A stretch of 64,000 bases of DNA from Oscillospiraceae bacterium (GTDB taxonomy: Bacteria > Bacillota > Clostridia > Oscillospirales > Ruminococcaceae), in NCBI GenBank assembly GCA_017466885.1, contig JAFTTH010000009.1, positions 1-64,000 of the forward strand, given 5' to 3'. Both the position numbers and the translations under genes were made by a program. Below the pieces are notes generated by a model, which saw only the letters and a program-made list of their open reading frames with translations, had not been told where the DNA came from and made no database searches. Numbering within the stretch: position 1 is the first letter of the stretch; the number at the start of each line of letters is the position of its first letter. Shown here piece by piece: positions 32,707 to 41,641 of this stretch.

Positions 32707-34302
32707 TTATTCCAATTCAAATGCGCCGGTATAAAGCTGGTAGTATTTACCTCGTTGCGCGATCAGCGCGTCGTGGTCGCCCCGTTCAATGATCCGTCCC
32801 TGCTCCAGCACCATAATCACGTCAGAGTTTTGTACGGTGGAAAGTCTGTGAGCGATAACAAAAACCGTCCGGCCCTTCATCAAGGCATCCATCCCACGCT
32901 GAACGATTGCTTCCGTCCGGGTGTCAATGGAGGAGGTTGCCTCATCCAGGATCATTACCGGTGGATCAGCTACCGCCGCCCGGGCAATGGCAAGGAGCTG
33001 ACGCTGTCCCTGGGAAAGGTTCCCGCCGTCACCGGTGATCATAGTGTTGTATCCGTCGGGGAGGCGGGAAATAAAGGTGTCAGCGTTGGCAAGGTGAGCC
33101 GCCGCAATCACTTCCTCGTCCGTTGCATCCAACCGCCCATAACGGATATTTTCCATAATTGTCCCGGTAAAAAGATGAGTATCCTGAAGAACGATCCCCA
33201 AAGAGCGGCGAAGGTCGCTCTTTTTGATTTTGTTGATGTTAATATCATCATACCGGATCTTTCCGTCTGCCAAATCGTAGAAACGGTTGATCAGATTGGT
33301 GATGGTAGTCTTTCCCGCGCCGGTCGCCCCAACAAAAGCAACCTTTTGGCCCGGCTCTGCATAGAGGCTGATATCGTGGAGAACAATTTTATCTTCGTTA
33401 TAACCGAAATCCACCTCTGAAAAACGGACATCACCGGTCAACTGTGTGTAGGTGACGGTGCCGTCCGAGTGGGGATGCTTCCAGGCCCAAAGTCCGGTGT
33501 GAACATCGGTTTCTGTAAGCTCCCCATCCCGCATCTCCGCGTTAACAAGAGTAACGTACCCGTCATCCGTCTCGGGGGATTCATCCATCAGCTCAAAGAT
33601 CCGCTGGGCACCGGCAATGGCCATAATCACCATATTAACCTGTTGCGCCATTTGGTTGATGGGCATGGTAAAGCTCTTGCTCAGCTGCAGAAAGGCGGCG
33701 ATTCCGCCCAAAGTCAGCCCGCCAACACCGTTGATAGCCAAAATTCCGCCCAGCACTGCAATCAAAGCATACTGCAGATGGCCAAGATTTCCCATAATCG
33801 GCATCAGGATATTGACAAACATATGTGCCTGGGTGGCGTTTTCGCAGAGTTCGTTATTTCGCTTGTCAAACTCCTCCTTGGCCTTCTCCTCGTGGCAGAA
33901 AACCTTTACAACCTTCTGTCCGTGGATCATTTCCTCAATATATCCGTTGATCGAACCAATGGATTTCTGTTGCTGAATGAAATACTTGCCGCTCTTGCCG
34001 GTGATCTTAGTGGAAAGAAGCATCATCAAAATCACAAAAAGGACCACAAACAAAGTCAGCAACGGGCTGGTGGTGACCATAGCAACAAAGACAGAAACAA
34101 TGGTAATCAACGAGGAGAAAAGGTTTGGAAGACTTTGGGAGATCATCTGGCGAAGAGTATCGGTGTCATTGGTGTACCGGCTCATGGTGTCTCCAAAGGT
34201 GTGGGTGTCAAAATACCGGATGGGAAGGGTCTGCATATGGGCAAACATATCGTCCCGGACTTTTTTCTGCACCTTTTGAGATCGGTGTGGAAGATCGTCC
34301 AT
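32707..34302 (-). pseudogene. ABC exporter remnant lacking the first two membrane helices
   Basis: The 531 residues match a fused membrane-ATPase exporter of the YfiC/LmrA type from its first intracellular loop onward (KKVRDDMFAHMQTLPIRYFDTH). ATPase motifs are intact: GATGAGKTT, Q-loop GIVLQDTHLF, LSQGQRQ signature, VMILDEATSSID, H-loop IAHRLS. About 90 N-terminal residues with helices 1 and 2 are missing. ATG 34302 has no good SD, and only 92 bases, holding a terminator, separate it from the upstream gene. Such exporters usually occur in pairs; the partner is absent too. Most likely a 5' deletion. Confidence 0.75.
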
Positions 34303-34334
34303 TTTCCGTTACAAGCAAAGGGGTCAGAGAAAAG

Positions 34335-34374
34335 AAAAGCACTTACGGAAACAATTTGCCGTAAGTGCTTTTGT
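34335..34374 (-). terminator. Terminator of the YesL-type gene
   Basis: A 14-bp inverted repeat AAAAGCACTTACGG / CCGTAAGTGCTTTT with a 10-base loop; on the minus strand it ends in TTTTCTTTTC, 21 bases past the stop at 34395. Confidence 0.8.
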
Positions 34375-34394
34375 GTTATTTGATAATCGAGAAA

Positions 34395-35477
34395 TTATCG
34401 AATGGTCTTGGGACGTTTGGATTTCTTCTTATTGCCGGTATCTTCAGAGGACTCAACAGGTCTGCTTCCATTGAAAGGACGGGAAGGAATTGAGGAGGGC
34501 TTCTCCGAATCAGGGAGTGCGCGTGTGCCGCAAACGGGGCAGATTCCACCGGTTTCTTTGGAGAAGGTCATTTGTGCGCCGCAGTGGGTACACCGGATAG
34601 ACATCGTAATATCGCCGTCTTTTTTCTTCTCTTTTTCGGTCAATTCGCGACCTTGATCGGTAAATACCGGCTCATCGTCCTCTTCCTCAACCGCTTCACC
34701 GGCAGCTTCCATAGCGGCTCTTGCTTCCTCCTTGGCTTTCTTTTCGGCTTCTTCTTTTTCGGCCATTGCCGGGATAATCAGATGTTTGTTGATATGGGGA
34801 TAAACATTAAAGTTAATGATAAACAGAACGGTAATCGGGATAATCAGGAAGAACAGAAGAACTAAAATCACCAGCCCGATGGGAGCTGTAATCAAAGCGA
34901 GAGCAGGAAGACCAACACAGATCAAGAGGATCCAGAAAAGGGTAATGAAGTTTGTCCGCATTCCAACGCAGGCGAAGATGAAACCGTTTTTCAGCAGTTG
35001 CTTTACGGTAAACCGGAAGGTGACCATCATCATAAAGATGTAAAAATTCGCAAAGAGAAGCAAAACGCCGGCGGTTGTGCAAAGTGCGAAGGGAATATAG
35101 TAAAACCAGCTGGCTTCCAGTGCGTTAAAGTAGAAGGGGAGAGCGTAGGCAAGCATCCCAAAGCACACGAGATCAATCAACCCAATGGCAAACCCTTGCT
35201 TGAAGTTTGACTTGAAGTTATCCCAGAAGTCAGAGAGGGGGAACGCGTGCTGTTCACGGGCATAGTTGCGGAGGATATAGGACATACCCGCCGTTGCCGG
35301 CCCAATGGTAACAATGGGAATACACGCCAGAATATAGAGCAAATTCAGCGCCATCAGCTTCCAGAATTTCCGGAAATAAAGCTCAAAGAATAAGAAAAAA
35401 CGCTTTTTCTTCGGCTCATCCTTACTGACGCCCGGTCCGGGCTTTGAATAGTTGAACAGACCAAAAAAACCTGCCAA
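34395..35477 (-). CDS. YesL-like (DUF624) membrane protein with C-terminal zinc ribbon
   Basis: In 360 residues: five or six hydrophobic helices in the first 235, matching DUF624/YesL (IPIVTIGPATAGMSYILRNYAREQHA), then a charged Glu/Ala/Lys coiled segment (about 240-275), a zinc ribbon CTHCGAQ...CPVCGTR (about 298-320) and a basic Ser/Pro tail. Start TTG 35477 is 9 bases after AAAGGAG; the in-frame TTG 35486 touches that SD. DUF624 proteins often sit with sugar ABC transporters; none is near here. Function unknown. Confidence 0.75.
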   Translation of the reverse strand: MAGFFGLFNYSKPGPGVSKDEPKKKRFFLFFELYFRKFWKLMALNLLYILACIPIVTIGPATAGMSYILRNYAREQHAFPLSDFWDNFKSNFKQGFAIGLIDLVCFGMLAYALPFYFNALEASWFYYIPFALCTTAGVLLLFANFYIFMMMVTFRFTVKQLLKNGFIFACVGMRTNFITLFWILLICVGLPALALITAPIGLVILVLLFFLIIPITVLFIINFNVYPHINKHLIIPAMAEKEEAEKKAKEEARAAMEAAGEAVEEEDDEPVFTDQGRELTEKEKKKDGDITMSIRCTHCGAQMTFSKETGGICPVCGTRALPDSEKPSSIPSRPFNGSRPVESSEDTGNKKKSKRPKTIR

Positions 35478-35566
35478 GAAAGACAACTCCTTTAATTTTA
35501 ACTTCCCGAATTTTCGGTATCAAAACCCATCGTCCGGCATATATTTTTCTGACGACAGGGGATTGA

Positions 35567-36463
35567 CTAACGCTTTCTTTTTTTTCCACCCGCGCGAGGA
35601 TGGTATCTGTTGTATGCCTCTTTCATCTTGTTATCAGCGATTTTTTTATAAACCGCCGCGGAGGAGGGATGAGCATACCCCATCATTTGCTGAATATCTG
35701 CAATATCTGCGCCGTTTTCGATCAAATGAGCGCCAAAGGAGTGGCGGAGCGTGTGTGGCGTAAGCTCTGCTTTGATACCGGCCTCCGCAGCATATTGCTT
35801 GACAATCTTCCAAAAGCCCTGACGGGTCAGTCGACCGCCGTTCAGATTCGTGAAAAGGGCATTATCCTTTGCATCGATCAAGCGGCCGCGTACCCGGTCG
35901 AGATAGGTATTTACAGCCTCCATTGCCATTCGATAAACCGGGATCACCCGGCGATTTTCTCCGCCGCAGACCAAGAGAGAAGCATCCACGTCAAGATCCT
36001 CAACGTTCAAAGCGCAAAGCTCTGAAACACGGATTCCGGTGGCATAAATCAACTCCAGGATTGCGCGATCCCGCAATCCCTTCGGTGTGGAAACGTCCGG
36101 CGCAGAAAGAAGGCGGTTGACTTCCTCCGCATTCAAAACATTGGGAAGCTTTTTTTCGGTGCGATCAATGTGAATGTGATCCGCCGGATTGGCTCCCAGA
36201 GAAAGCATTTCTCCAAGAAACTGATAAAAGCAGCGAAGAGAGGCAATCGTTCTGGCAAGGGTGGCATTGCTTTTCCCGGAGGCCTTCAACTTCTCAAGAT
36301 AGCTCTGCAACACATCTGAGTCAGCGCCGCAGATCCGATCCTCGTCATTATCCATTGTGGAACAGAATGCGGTCAGATCGTGCAGATAGGAAAGGGTGGT
36401 GTTTTGGGAACAACCCTTACTATTCAGGAGAAAATTCCGATATTCTTCCAGGATCAGTTCCAA
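35567..36463 (-). CDS. XerC/XerD-like tyrosine recombinase with altered active site
   Basis: In 298 residues an N-terminal SAM-like DNA-binding domain (1-105) precedes a tyrosine recombinase catalytic domain. Arg145 (ATGIRVSEL), His237 and Arg240 (TPHTLRHSF) and the nucleophile Tyr272 are present. The usual Lys of the beta-hairpin (GKGxK) is missing; the region reads CGGENRRVIPV and no Lys occurs between 128 and 199. The LGH His is Tyr263. It follows spoIIM by 15 bases, as xerD lies near spoIIM in B. subtilis, so it may be the XerD homologue, but activity should not be assumed. Confidence 0.8.
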   Translation of the reverse strand: MELILEEYRNFLLNSKGCSQNTTLSYLHDLTAFCSTMDNDEDRICGADSDVLQSYLEKLKASGKSNATLARTIASLRCFYQFLGEMLSLGANPADHIHIDRTEKKLPNVLNAEEVNRLLSAPDVSTPKGLRDRAILELIYATGIRVSELCALNVEDLDVDASLLVCGGENRRVIPVYRMAMEAVNTYLDRVRGRLIDAKDNALFTNLNGGRLTRQGFWKIVKQYAAEAGIKAELTPHTLRHSFGAHLIENGADIADIQQMMGYAHPSSAAVYKKIADNKMKEAYNRYHPRAGGKKRKR

Positions 36464-36478
36464 AAAATCACCGCCTTT

Positions 36479-37114
36479 TCACGAAAATAGTTGTCCCGCT
36501 GTAAGCTGTAAAAGGGATTCCAGGAGAGAGGAAAGTGCTGTGATTGCCACAAAAAAAAGGTATCGTTTTGAAAGAAACGTAAGCTCTGAAAGAAGTGATC
36601 CGCTTTTTTGTTCAGGAAAAAAACAGGAGAATAGATGAAAGGAAAGTGCCGCCGACTCCTTGCAGGAAAGAACGAGAATATAAACGGAAATAACAGTGGG
36701 GATCAGGAGCACAAAAAGGGAATAGGCCGCCCCCTCCAGTCCGTATTCCAAATAGAGAAATCCCAAAGATGCGCCAACCCCCAACCCGCGAAACACAGGA
36801 ATGAAAAGGATCACGGGAAGGCCAATTGCGCTCAATCCCAGAAAAAACACCGCAAAAAGCATTAAAAAAGAGTGAAAAAATGCATCACAGAAAAGCTCGC
36901 CGAATCCTTTGGCTGGAGAGTACTCCAGCAGATTCCGGGTTGTAAGCCTCAAGGCTTCCAAAACATCAGGATTTCCCGAATGAATCAAAATCGATCCAAT
37001 GAGAATGCCTACTCCAAACAATCCAAGAAACAGAAAGGTTTGACGGTTCTCCTGGAAAAACTCAGGGAGCTTGCGATGGCGAAGGGAGAAGATTGCCGCT
37101 GTCATAAAACTCAT
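36479..37114 (-). CDS. spoIIM: Stage II sporulation protein M
   Basis: One of the SpoIID-SpoIIM-SpoIIP complex that degrades septal peptidoglycan during forespore engulfment. The 211-residue protein has five hydrophobic helices and the pattern HSFLMLFAVFFLGLSAIGLP plus RGLGVGASLGFL typical of the family. It is transcribed with the xer-like gene, and a sigma-E-like promoter lies upstream. Confidence 0.88.
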   Translation of the reverse strand: MSFMTAAIFSLRHRKLPEFFQENRQTFLFLGLFGVGILIGSILIHSGNPDVLEALRLTTRNLLEYSPAKGFGELFCDAFFHSFLMLFAVFFLGLSAIGLPVILFIPVFRGLGVGASLGFLYLEYGLEGAAYSLFVLLIPTVISVYILVLSCKESAALSFHLFSCFFPEQKSGSLLSELTFLSKRYLFFVAITALSSLLESLLQLTAGQLFS

Positions 37115-37162
37115 CCTTTGCTTTTGATGTCAGAAAGGCGGTGGACTTGCCTTTTCGTCACC

Positions 37163-37191
37163 AATATATGCGCAAAGAAAAAAGATTATGT
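37163..37191 (-). promoter_or_regulatory. Sigma-E-like promoter of spoIIM
   Basis: On the minus strand ACATAAT (37185-37191), 14 bases, then CATATATT (37163-37170). This resembles the mother-cell sigma-E pattern (ATATT-type -35, CATACA-T -10). spoIIM is sigma-E-dependent in B. subtilis, which supports the reading. Confidence 0.55.
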
Positions 37192-37199
37192 TTCAGCGG

Positions 37200-38006
37200 T
37201 TATTTTCCCAGCTCATAGGCCCGCTTCGCTGTTTCCTCGCAGGCATGCTGCACAATCTGCTCCAGATCGCTCTGGTAAAAAGCCTCCAGGCCTTTCAGAG
37301 TTGTTCCGCCGGGGGAGGAGACCATTTGGATCAGCTCCTCGGGGGAATAGCCCGACTCCAGCATCATTTTGCCGCTGCCTACCATAGTTGATGCTGCCAT
37401 CTCGATGGATGCCTGACGGTCAAAACCGCAGGCCTGGCCAAAATCGGCGATATATTTGGCAAAAAGGTAAAAGAACGCAGGGGAACTGCCGTTCACCGGA
37501 ATAACATCGTTCATTTTTTCTTCCGGAATTCGGTAAACAGAACCGCTGGCAGAGAAAATTGTTTCTGCTAACGCAACATCACATTCCTCTGCACCGACCC
37601 CGGCAGAAAGCGCAACTGTTCCGGAACCGAGAAGAAGAGGAGTATTGGGCATTGCACGGACAACCCGAACACCGCCGCCCAGCAGCTCCGAAATATATCC
37701 CGAGGAGATACCTGCCATAATGGTAATCAAGAGCTTTCCCTTGCTGACGGCACCAAGCTTGCCGAGAATATCGGGAGCAACCTGAGGCTTGACGCAAAGA
37801 AAAACCGTATCACACCGGGAGAAAAGGGCTTCCTCGCTTTCCGCAACGGAAAGTCCTTGGCTGGAAAAGAAGGAACGCTTTTCCTCTGAAATATCAAAAA
37901 CACAAAGAGTCTCAGGGGGATAGAGTGCCGATCCAAGAATTCCTTTAATAATTGCGCCGGCCATATTTCCGCCGCCAAGAAACCCGATTTTATATGGAGA
38001 AGACAT
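37200..38006 (-). CDS. proC: Pyrroline-5-carboxylate reductase
   Basis: Last step of proline synthesis, NAD(P)H-dependent. The 268-residue protein has the Rossmann start IGFLGGGNMAGAIIKG, VRAMPNTP and the C-terminal signature ELIQMVSSPGGTTLKGLEAF. ATG 38006 is 8 bases after AAAGGACGG. It lies back to back with glnN; both belong to glutamate-family metabolism. Confidence 0.95.
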   Translation of the reverse strand: MSSPYKIGFLGGGNMAGAIIKGILGSALYPPETLCVFDISEEKRSFFSSQGLSVAESEEALFSRCDTVFLCVKPQVAPDILGKLGAVSKGKLLITIMAGISSGYISELLGGGVRVVRAMPNTPLLLGSGTVALSAGVGAEECDVALAETIFSASGSVYRIPEEKMNDVIPVNGSSPAFFYLFAKYIADFGQACGFDRQASIEMAASTMVGSGKMMLESGYSPEELIQMVSSPGGTTLKGLEAFYQSDLEQIVQHACEETAKRAYELGK

Positions 38007-38336
38007 GGATAAACCGTCCTTTCTGATGGGTCAACCGGCAAGGATTGCCCAACAGGGGAAAATCAAAGCCGTACAATATATCATAATACATTTTGCGTCG
38101 AAATTCAATGCGAAATTGTAAATTAACCGCCCTTTTTTCAATTTCTTTTTCAAATTAGCCTTTTGTTTTAGGAGACAACAACGGATTTAGACAGAAACGA
38201 TACTTTCCGACAAAATATTCCCACTGATTTTGTTATCGAACAAACCGCGATTTCTATTGTAAAACCGTCAAAAAAATGGTATCATTATACTATATATGCT
38301 TTTCAAACTTAAATCCTTTGAAGGAGACAGATACGA
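38007..38336. other. Divergent intergenic region between proC and glnN
   Basis: 330 AT-rich bases. The glnN promoter is at 38257-38285. A weak proC promoter may lie near 38070-38095 (TTCGAC..TATATT on the minus strand, 16-base spacing). I see no riboswitch fold, repeat or small gene. Confidence 0.6.
38257..38285 (+). promoter_or_regulatory. Promoter of glnN
   Basis: TTGTAA (38257-38262) and TATCAT (38280-38285) with a 17-base spacer; leader of about 45 bases with GGAG before ATG 38337. Confidence 0.65.
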
Positions 38337-40424
38337 ATGGCAACATCTCTTACCACCGATTTTGGCAACAATGTTTTTAATGATAAAGAAATGAAACGGT
38401 TGCTGGATCCTGCGGCCTATAAAAGTCTGCAGGAAACCATTCGTTTAGGGATGCCTTTGGATGCAAAGCTTGCTGACACTGTGGCGGCGGCGATGCGTGA
38501 CTGGGCAGTTTCCAAAGGTGCAACCCATTATACACATTGGTTTCAACCGATGAACGGCATTACCGCCGGCAAGCATGATGCTTTTCTTGAACCTGCCAAG
38601 GATGGAGAAACTCCCGAACTGAAATTTTCGGGCAAGCTTTTGATTAAAGGTGAACCGGATGCCTCCAGTTTCCCCTCGGGTGGTCTTCGTGCAACCTTTG
38701 AGGCCAGAGGATATACTGCCTGGGACCCCACTTCGCCGGCCTTTGTCCGGGATCGCACCCTTTTTATTCCCACTGCATTTTGCTCTTATACCGGTGAGGC
38801 GCTGGACGGAAAAACCCCGTTGCTTCGTTCTATGGATGCGGTATCTGGCCAGGCGATCCGCGTGCTGAAATATTTTGGCGGAGAGGATGTTCGCCACGTT
38901 ACTGCGACGGTTGGTGCCGAGCAGGAATATTTTCTAATCGACCGGGAAAAGTACGAAAAACGCCTTGACCTGAAGGTCTGTGGAAGAACCCTCTTTGGCG
39001 CAAAGCCTCCCAAGGGTCAGGAGTTGGACGATCACTATTGTGGCCGGATCCGGATCAAAATCTCCGAATATATGCACGCTTTGGATTCCTCTCTTTGGGG
39101 ACTGGGCGTTTTTGCAAAAACAAAGCATAATGAGGTTGCTCCCGCGCAGCACGAGCTTGCAAATGTCTATTCCAGTGCAAATACTGCCTGTGATCACAAC
39201 CAGCTGACCATGGAGATGATGCGAATCATCGCAAAGGAGCGGGGTCTTGCCTGCCTGCTTCACGAAAAGCCCTTTGCTTTTGTTAACGGCTCCGGAAAGC
39301 ATAACAACTGGAGTCTTGCCACCGATACGGGGGAAAACCTTTTCCGCTATAAAAAAGGCGAGAATAACGATCGCTTTTTCATTTTCCTTGCCGCTGTGAT
39401 CAAGGCGGTGGATGAATACCAGGATCTGATCCGTTTTTCGGCCGCCAGTGCAGGAAACGATCACCGCCTCGGGGCGCACGAAGCTCCTCCTGCAATCGTT
39501 TCCATCTTCCTTGGCAATGAGCTTTGGGAGCTGTTCCGTCAGGCGGCGGAAGGGGAGGAGGCTGAGCTTGCCCATAAAAGCCGGATCCGTACCGGCGTGG
39601 AAGCGTTGCCTAAGCTTTCCCGGGACGATTCTGACCGCAACCGCACCTCGCCCTTTGCCTATACCGGGGATAAGTTTGAATTCCGTATGGTGGGCTCCAG
39701 CGCCTCTATTGCAACAGCAAACTTCGTCCTCAATACCGCTATGGCGGATGCTTTGGAGAAGATTGCTGACCGTCTGGATCGTGCGGCTGACCCTGCGGAG
39801 GAGACCCGGAAAATCCTTTCAGATATCCTGAAAGAACACGGTCGGATCATCTTTAACGGCAATAACTATTCGGACGAGTGGATCCGGGAAGCCGAATCCC
39901 GGGGACTGGAAAACCTGACCAATACTCCTGATGCTATTGAAGTTCTTTTGCGGGAAAAGAACCTTGCTCTCTTTGAGCGGTTTAAGGTTTTGAGCCGTGC
40001 GGAAACCTTCGCCCGCCACGAGATCTCAATGGAAAGCTATTCCAAGACGGTCTTTATTGAACTGAATACAATGCTGGAGATGGCGAAAAAACAGATTCTG
40101 CCCGCCTGTATCCGATATACCGGTGAGATTGCCGGGTCTGTAAATGCGATCCGAGCGGCAGCTTGTGTTGATTTTGCCGGAATCAATCTTTTGAAGGATC
40201 TGACCACTCTTCTGAATAAGATTGACGTTTCTATCAGCGATTTGGAAGAGATTTGCGGAGAGGCCGGCGGCTTGCCGGATGGCTCAAAAAAAGCCTATTT
40301 CCTGCGTGACCGTGCGATCCCCAAGATGAATGAGCTCCGCCGTTTGTGCGATAGTATGGAGCATCTTGTCTCCAAGGATGCCTGGCCCTTCCCGGATTAT
40401 ACCGATCTTTTATTCCGCGTATGA
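38337..40424 (+). CDS. glnN: Glutamine synthetase type III
   Basis: Makes glutamine from glutamate, ammonia and ATP. The 695-residue length and motifs THWFQPMNG, KGEPDASSFPSGGLR, GAEQEYFLID, EVAPAQHELA and GSGKHNNWSL are those of the large GSIII family found in Bacteroidetes, Clostridia and cyanobacteria. It is not the 440-residue GSI type, so regulation by GlnR feedback or adenylylation should not be presumed. It is followed 34 bases later by a kinase-like gene. Confidence 0.95.
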   Translation: MATSLTTDFGNNVFNDKEMKRLLDPAAYKSLQETIRLGMPLDAKLADTVAAAMRDWAVSKGATHYTHWFQPMNGITAGKHDAFLEPAKDGETPELKFSGKLLIKGEPDASSFPSGGLRATFEARGYTAWDPTSPAFVRDRTLFIPTAFCSYTGEALDGKTPLLRSMDAVSGQAIRVLKYFGGEDVRHVTATVGAEQEYFLIDREKYEKRLDLKVCGRTLFGAKPPKGQELDDHYCGRIRIKISEYMHALDSSLWGLGVFAKTKHNEVAPAQHELANVYSSANTACDHNQLTMEMMRIIAKERGLACLLHEKPFAFVNGSGKHNNWSLATDTGENLFRYKKGENNDRFFIFLAAVIKAVDEYQDLIRFSAASAGNDHRLGAHEAPPAIVSIFLGNELWELFRQAAEGEEAELAHKSRIRTGVEALPKLSRDDSDRNRTSPFAYTGDKFEFRMVGSSASIATANFVLNTAMADALEKIADRLDRAADPAEETRKILSDILKEHGRIIFNGNNYSDEWIREAESRGLENLTNTPDAIEVLLREKNLALFERFKVLSRAETFARHEISMESYSKTVFIELNTMLEMAKKQILPACIRYTGEIAGSVNAIRAAACVDFAGINLLKDLTTLLNKIDVSISDLEEICGEAGGLPDGSKKAYFLRDRAIPKMNELRRLCDSMEHLVSKDAWPFPDYTDLLFRV

Positions 40425-40458
40425 TTTGTCAGGAAACAAAATGAAAGGAGGTCAAAAA

Positions 40459-41586
40459 ATGCTTCGCGTTTTACAATCCATTGCGAGCGCTTACGAAAAT
40501 TCCGCGCAACCGGTTGCCGTTGCGGATGCTGACCTTCGCGTATTTCGTGCAAATAAAGAAGCACTGAAAACAATTCCCGAGATTGCCACTCCCGGAGGAT
40601 TAAAAAATATTTTGGGGGAAGAGGAGTTTTCCCGGGTTTGTCTGGAGCTGGCAAACGGAAAAGAGTGCGAGCTACGCTACCCGTCCTCGCCTTTTCAAAT
40701 GATTTTAGGGCGCGCCGTTCCTTTTATGAATGAGGATCACCAGCTGATCGGATCTATGATTTCCTTCCAATTCCAGGAAAAACGAATCAATAATGAGGAG
40801 CTTTGCGCCTGGATGACCGATACCATGTCCCGAAATATCCGGGAACCGGTATCCACTATATTTTCCATCCTTGCCTTGCTTTCCCGGCAGATCGATCGGG
40901 GAGAGTTTGACCCGGCGGACGGTAGCATCTCTCATATCAGCACCTGTTGCTATAAACTGCTCCATACCGCTACCAACTATTCTCAATTTCTTCACCTGAA
41001 GTCAAACTCTGTGAAACCCTCCCTTCGCCAAATGGAAATGGTCGCATTTCTGAAGGAGCTGTTGGCGGCCGGATCAATGATAGTGTCCTCTGCGGGCGTT
41101 CAGCTGGAGGTTTCCCTCCCGGAGGAACGGGTGCATATGCTGGCGGATGCAGAGCTGATTCAAACAATGCTTCTGAATATCCTTTCCGGATTCTGCCATC
41201 CAAAAGCGGAGCACACAGAGATCAGCGTTTCAGTATTCCGGCAAAAGGATCGGCTAAATCTCTTAGTCACCGATAAAGACCGGGTGGTGGATCCGCGCTC
41301 CCTTTCCGAGATTACCTTGCCGGCCTCTATGGCGCTTGAGCATCTGCCTACAACCGGGCTGGGAGTAGAGTTTATGATCGCAAGCCGGATTGCTGCCCTG
41401 CATAACGGTAGTGTGATGATGGATTCCAAGGAAGGCTCCGGAACATCAATTTTGATCTCTTTACCCATCCGGATCGATCCATCCGCACCGATCAGCGCAA
41501 GCAGTAAGGCGGCAGAATACGTAACCAACCGTTTTTCTCCGCTCTATGTCCATTTTGCCGACCTGGAGATCCAACCAACTCCCTAA
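40459..41586 (+). CDS. Histidine-kinase-like protein lacking the phosphoacceptor His
   Basis: In 375 residues: a PAS-like N-terminal part (about 10-105; VAVADADLRVFRANKEAL), a dimerisation helix region (115-185) and a GHKL ATPase-like domain (190-340). The H-box reads SRNIREPVSTI with Arg125 where His is expected. The N-box MLLNILSGFC lacks the second Asn, and the first glycine box is not recognisable, while TTGLGVEFM and GSGTSILISLP remain. It is therefore probably not an active kinase. ATG 40459 follows AAAGGAGG. It has no response regulator neighbour; its place directly behind glnN suggests a link to nitrogen metabolism (inference). Confidence 0.75.
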   Translation: MLRVLQSIASAYENSAQPVAVADADLRVFRANKEALKTIPEIATPGGLKNILGEEEFSRVCLELANGKECELRYPSSPFQMILGRAVPFMNEDHQLIGSMISFQFQEKRINNEELCAWMTDTMSRNIREPVSTIFSILALLSRQIDRGEFDPADGSISHISTCCYKLLHTATNYSQFLHLKSNSVKPSLRQMEMVAFLKELLAAGSMIVSSAGVQLEVSLPEERVHMLADAELIQTMLLNILSGFCHPKAEHTEISVSVFRQKDRLNLLVTDKDRVVDPRSLSEITLPASMALEHLPTTGLGVEFMIASRIAALHNGSVMMDSKEGSGTSILISLPIRIDPSAPISASSKAAEYVTNRFSPLYVHFADLEIQPTP

Positions 41587-41607
41587 AATATTTACAGGAG
41601 GAAGACT

Positions 41608-41630
41608 GTCCGGCAGGATTTCTGCCGGAC
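41608..41630 (+). other. Perfect hairpin between SD and start codon of pcrA
   Basis: GTCCGGCAG / CTGCCGGAC with a GATTT loop. A strong AGGAGG (41596-41601) lies upstream of the hairpin and ATG 41642 lies 11 bases downstream of it. No T run follows, so it does not look like a terminator. Confidence 0.7.
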
Positions 41631-41641
41631 GGTATTTACAT

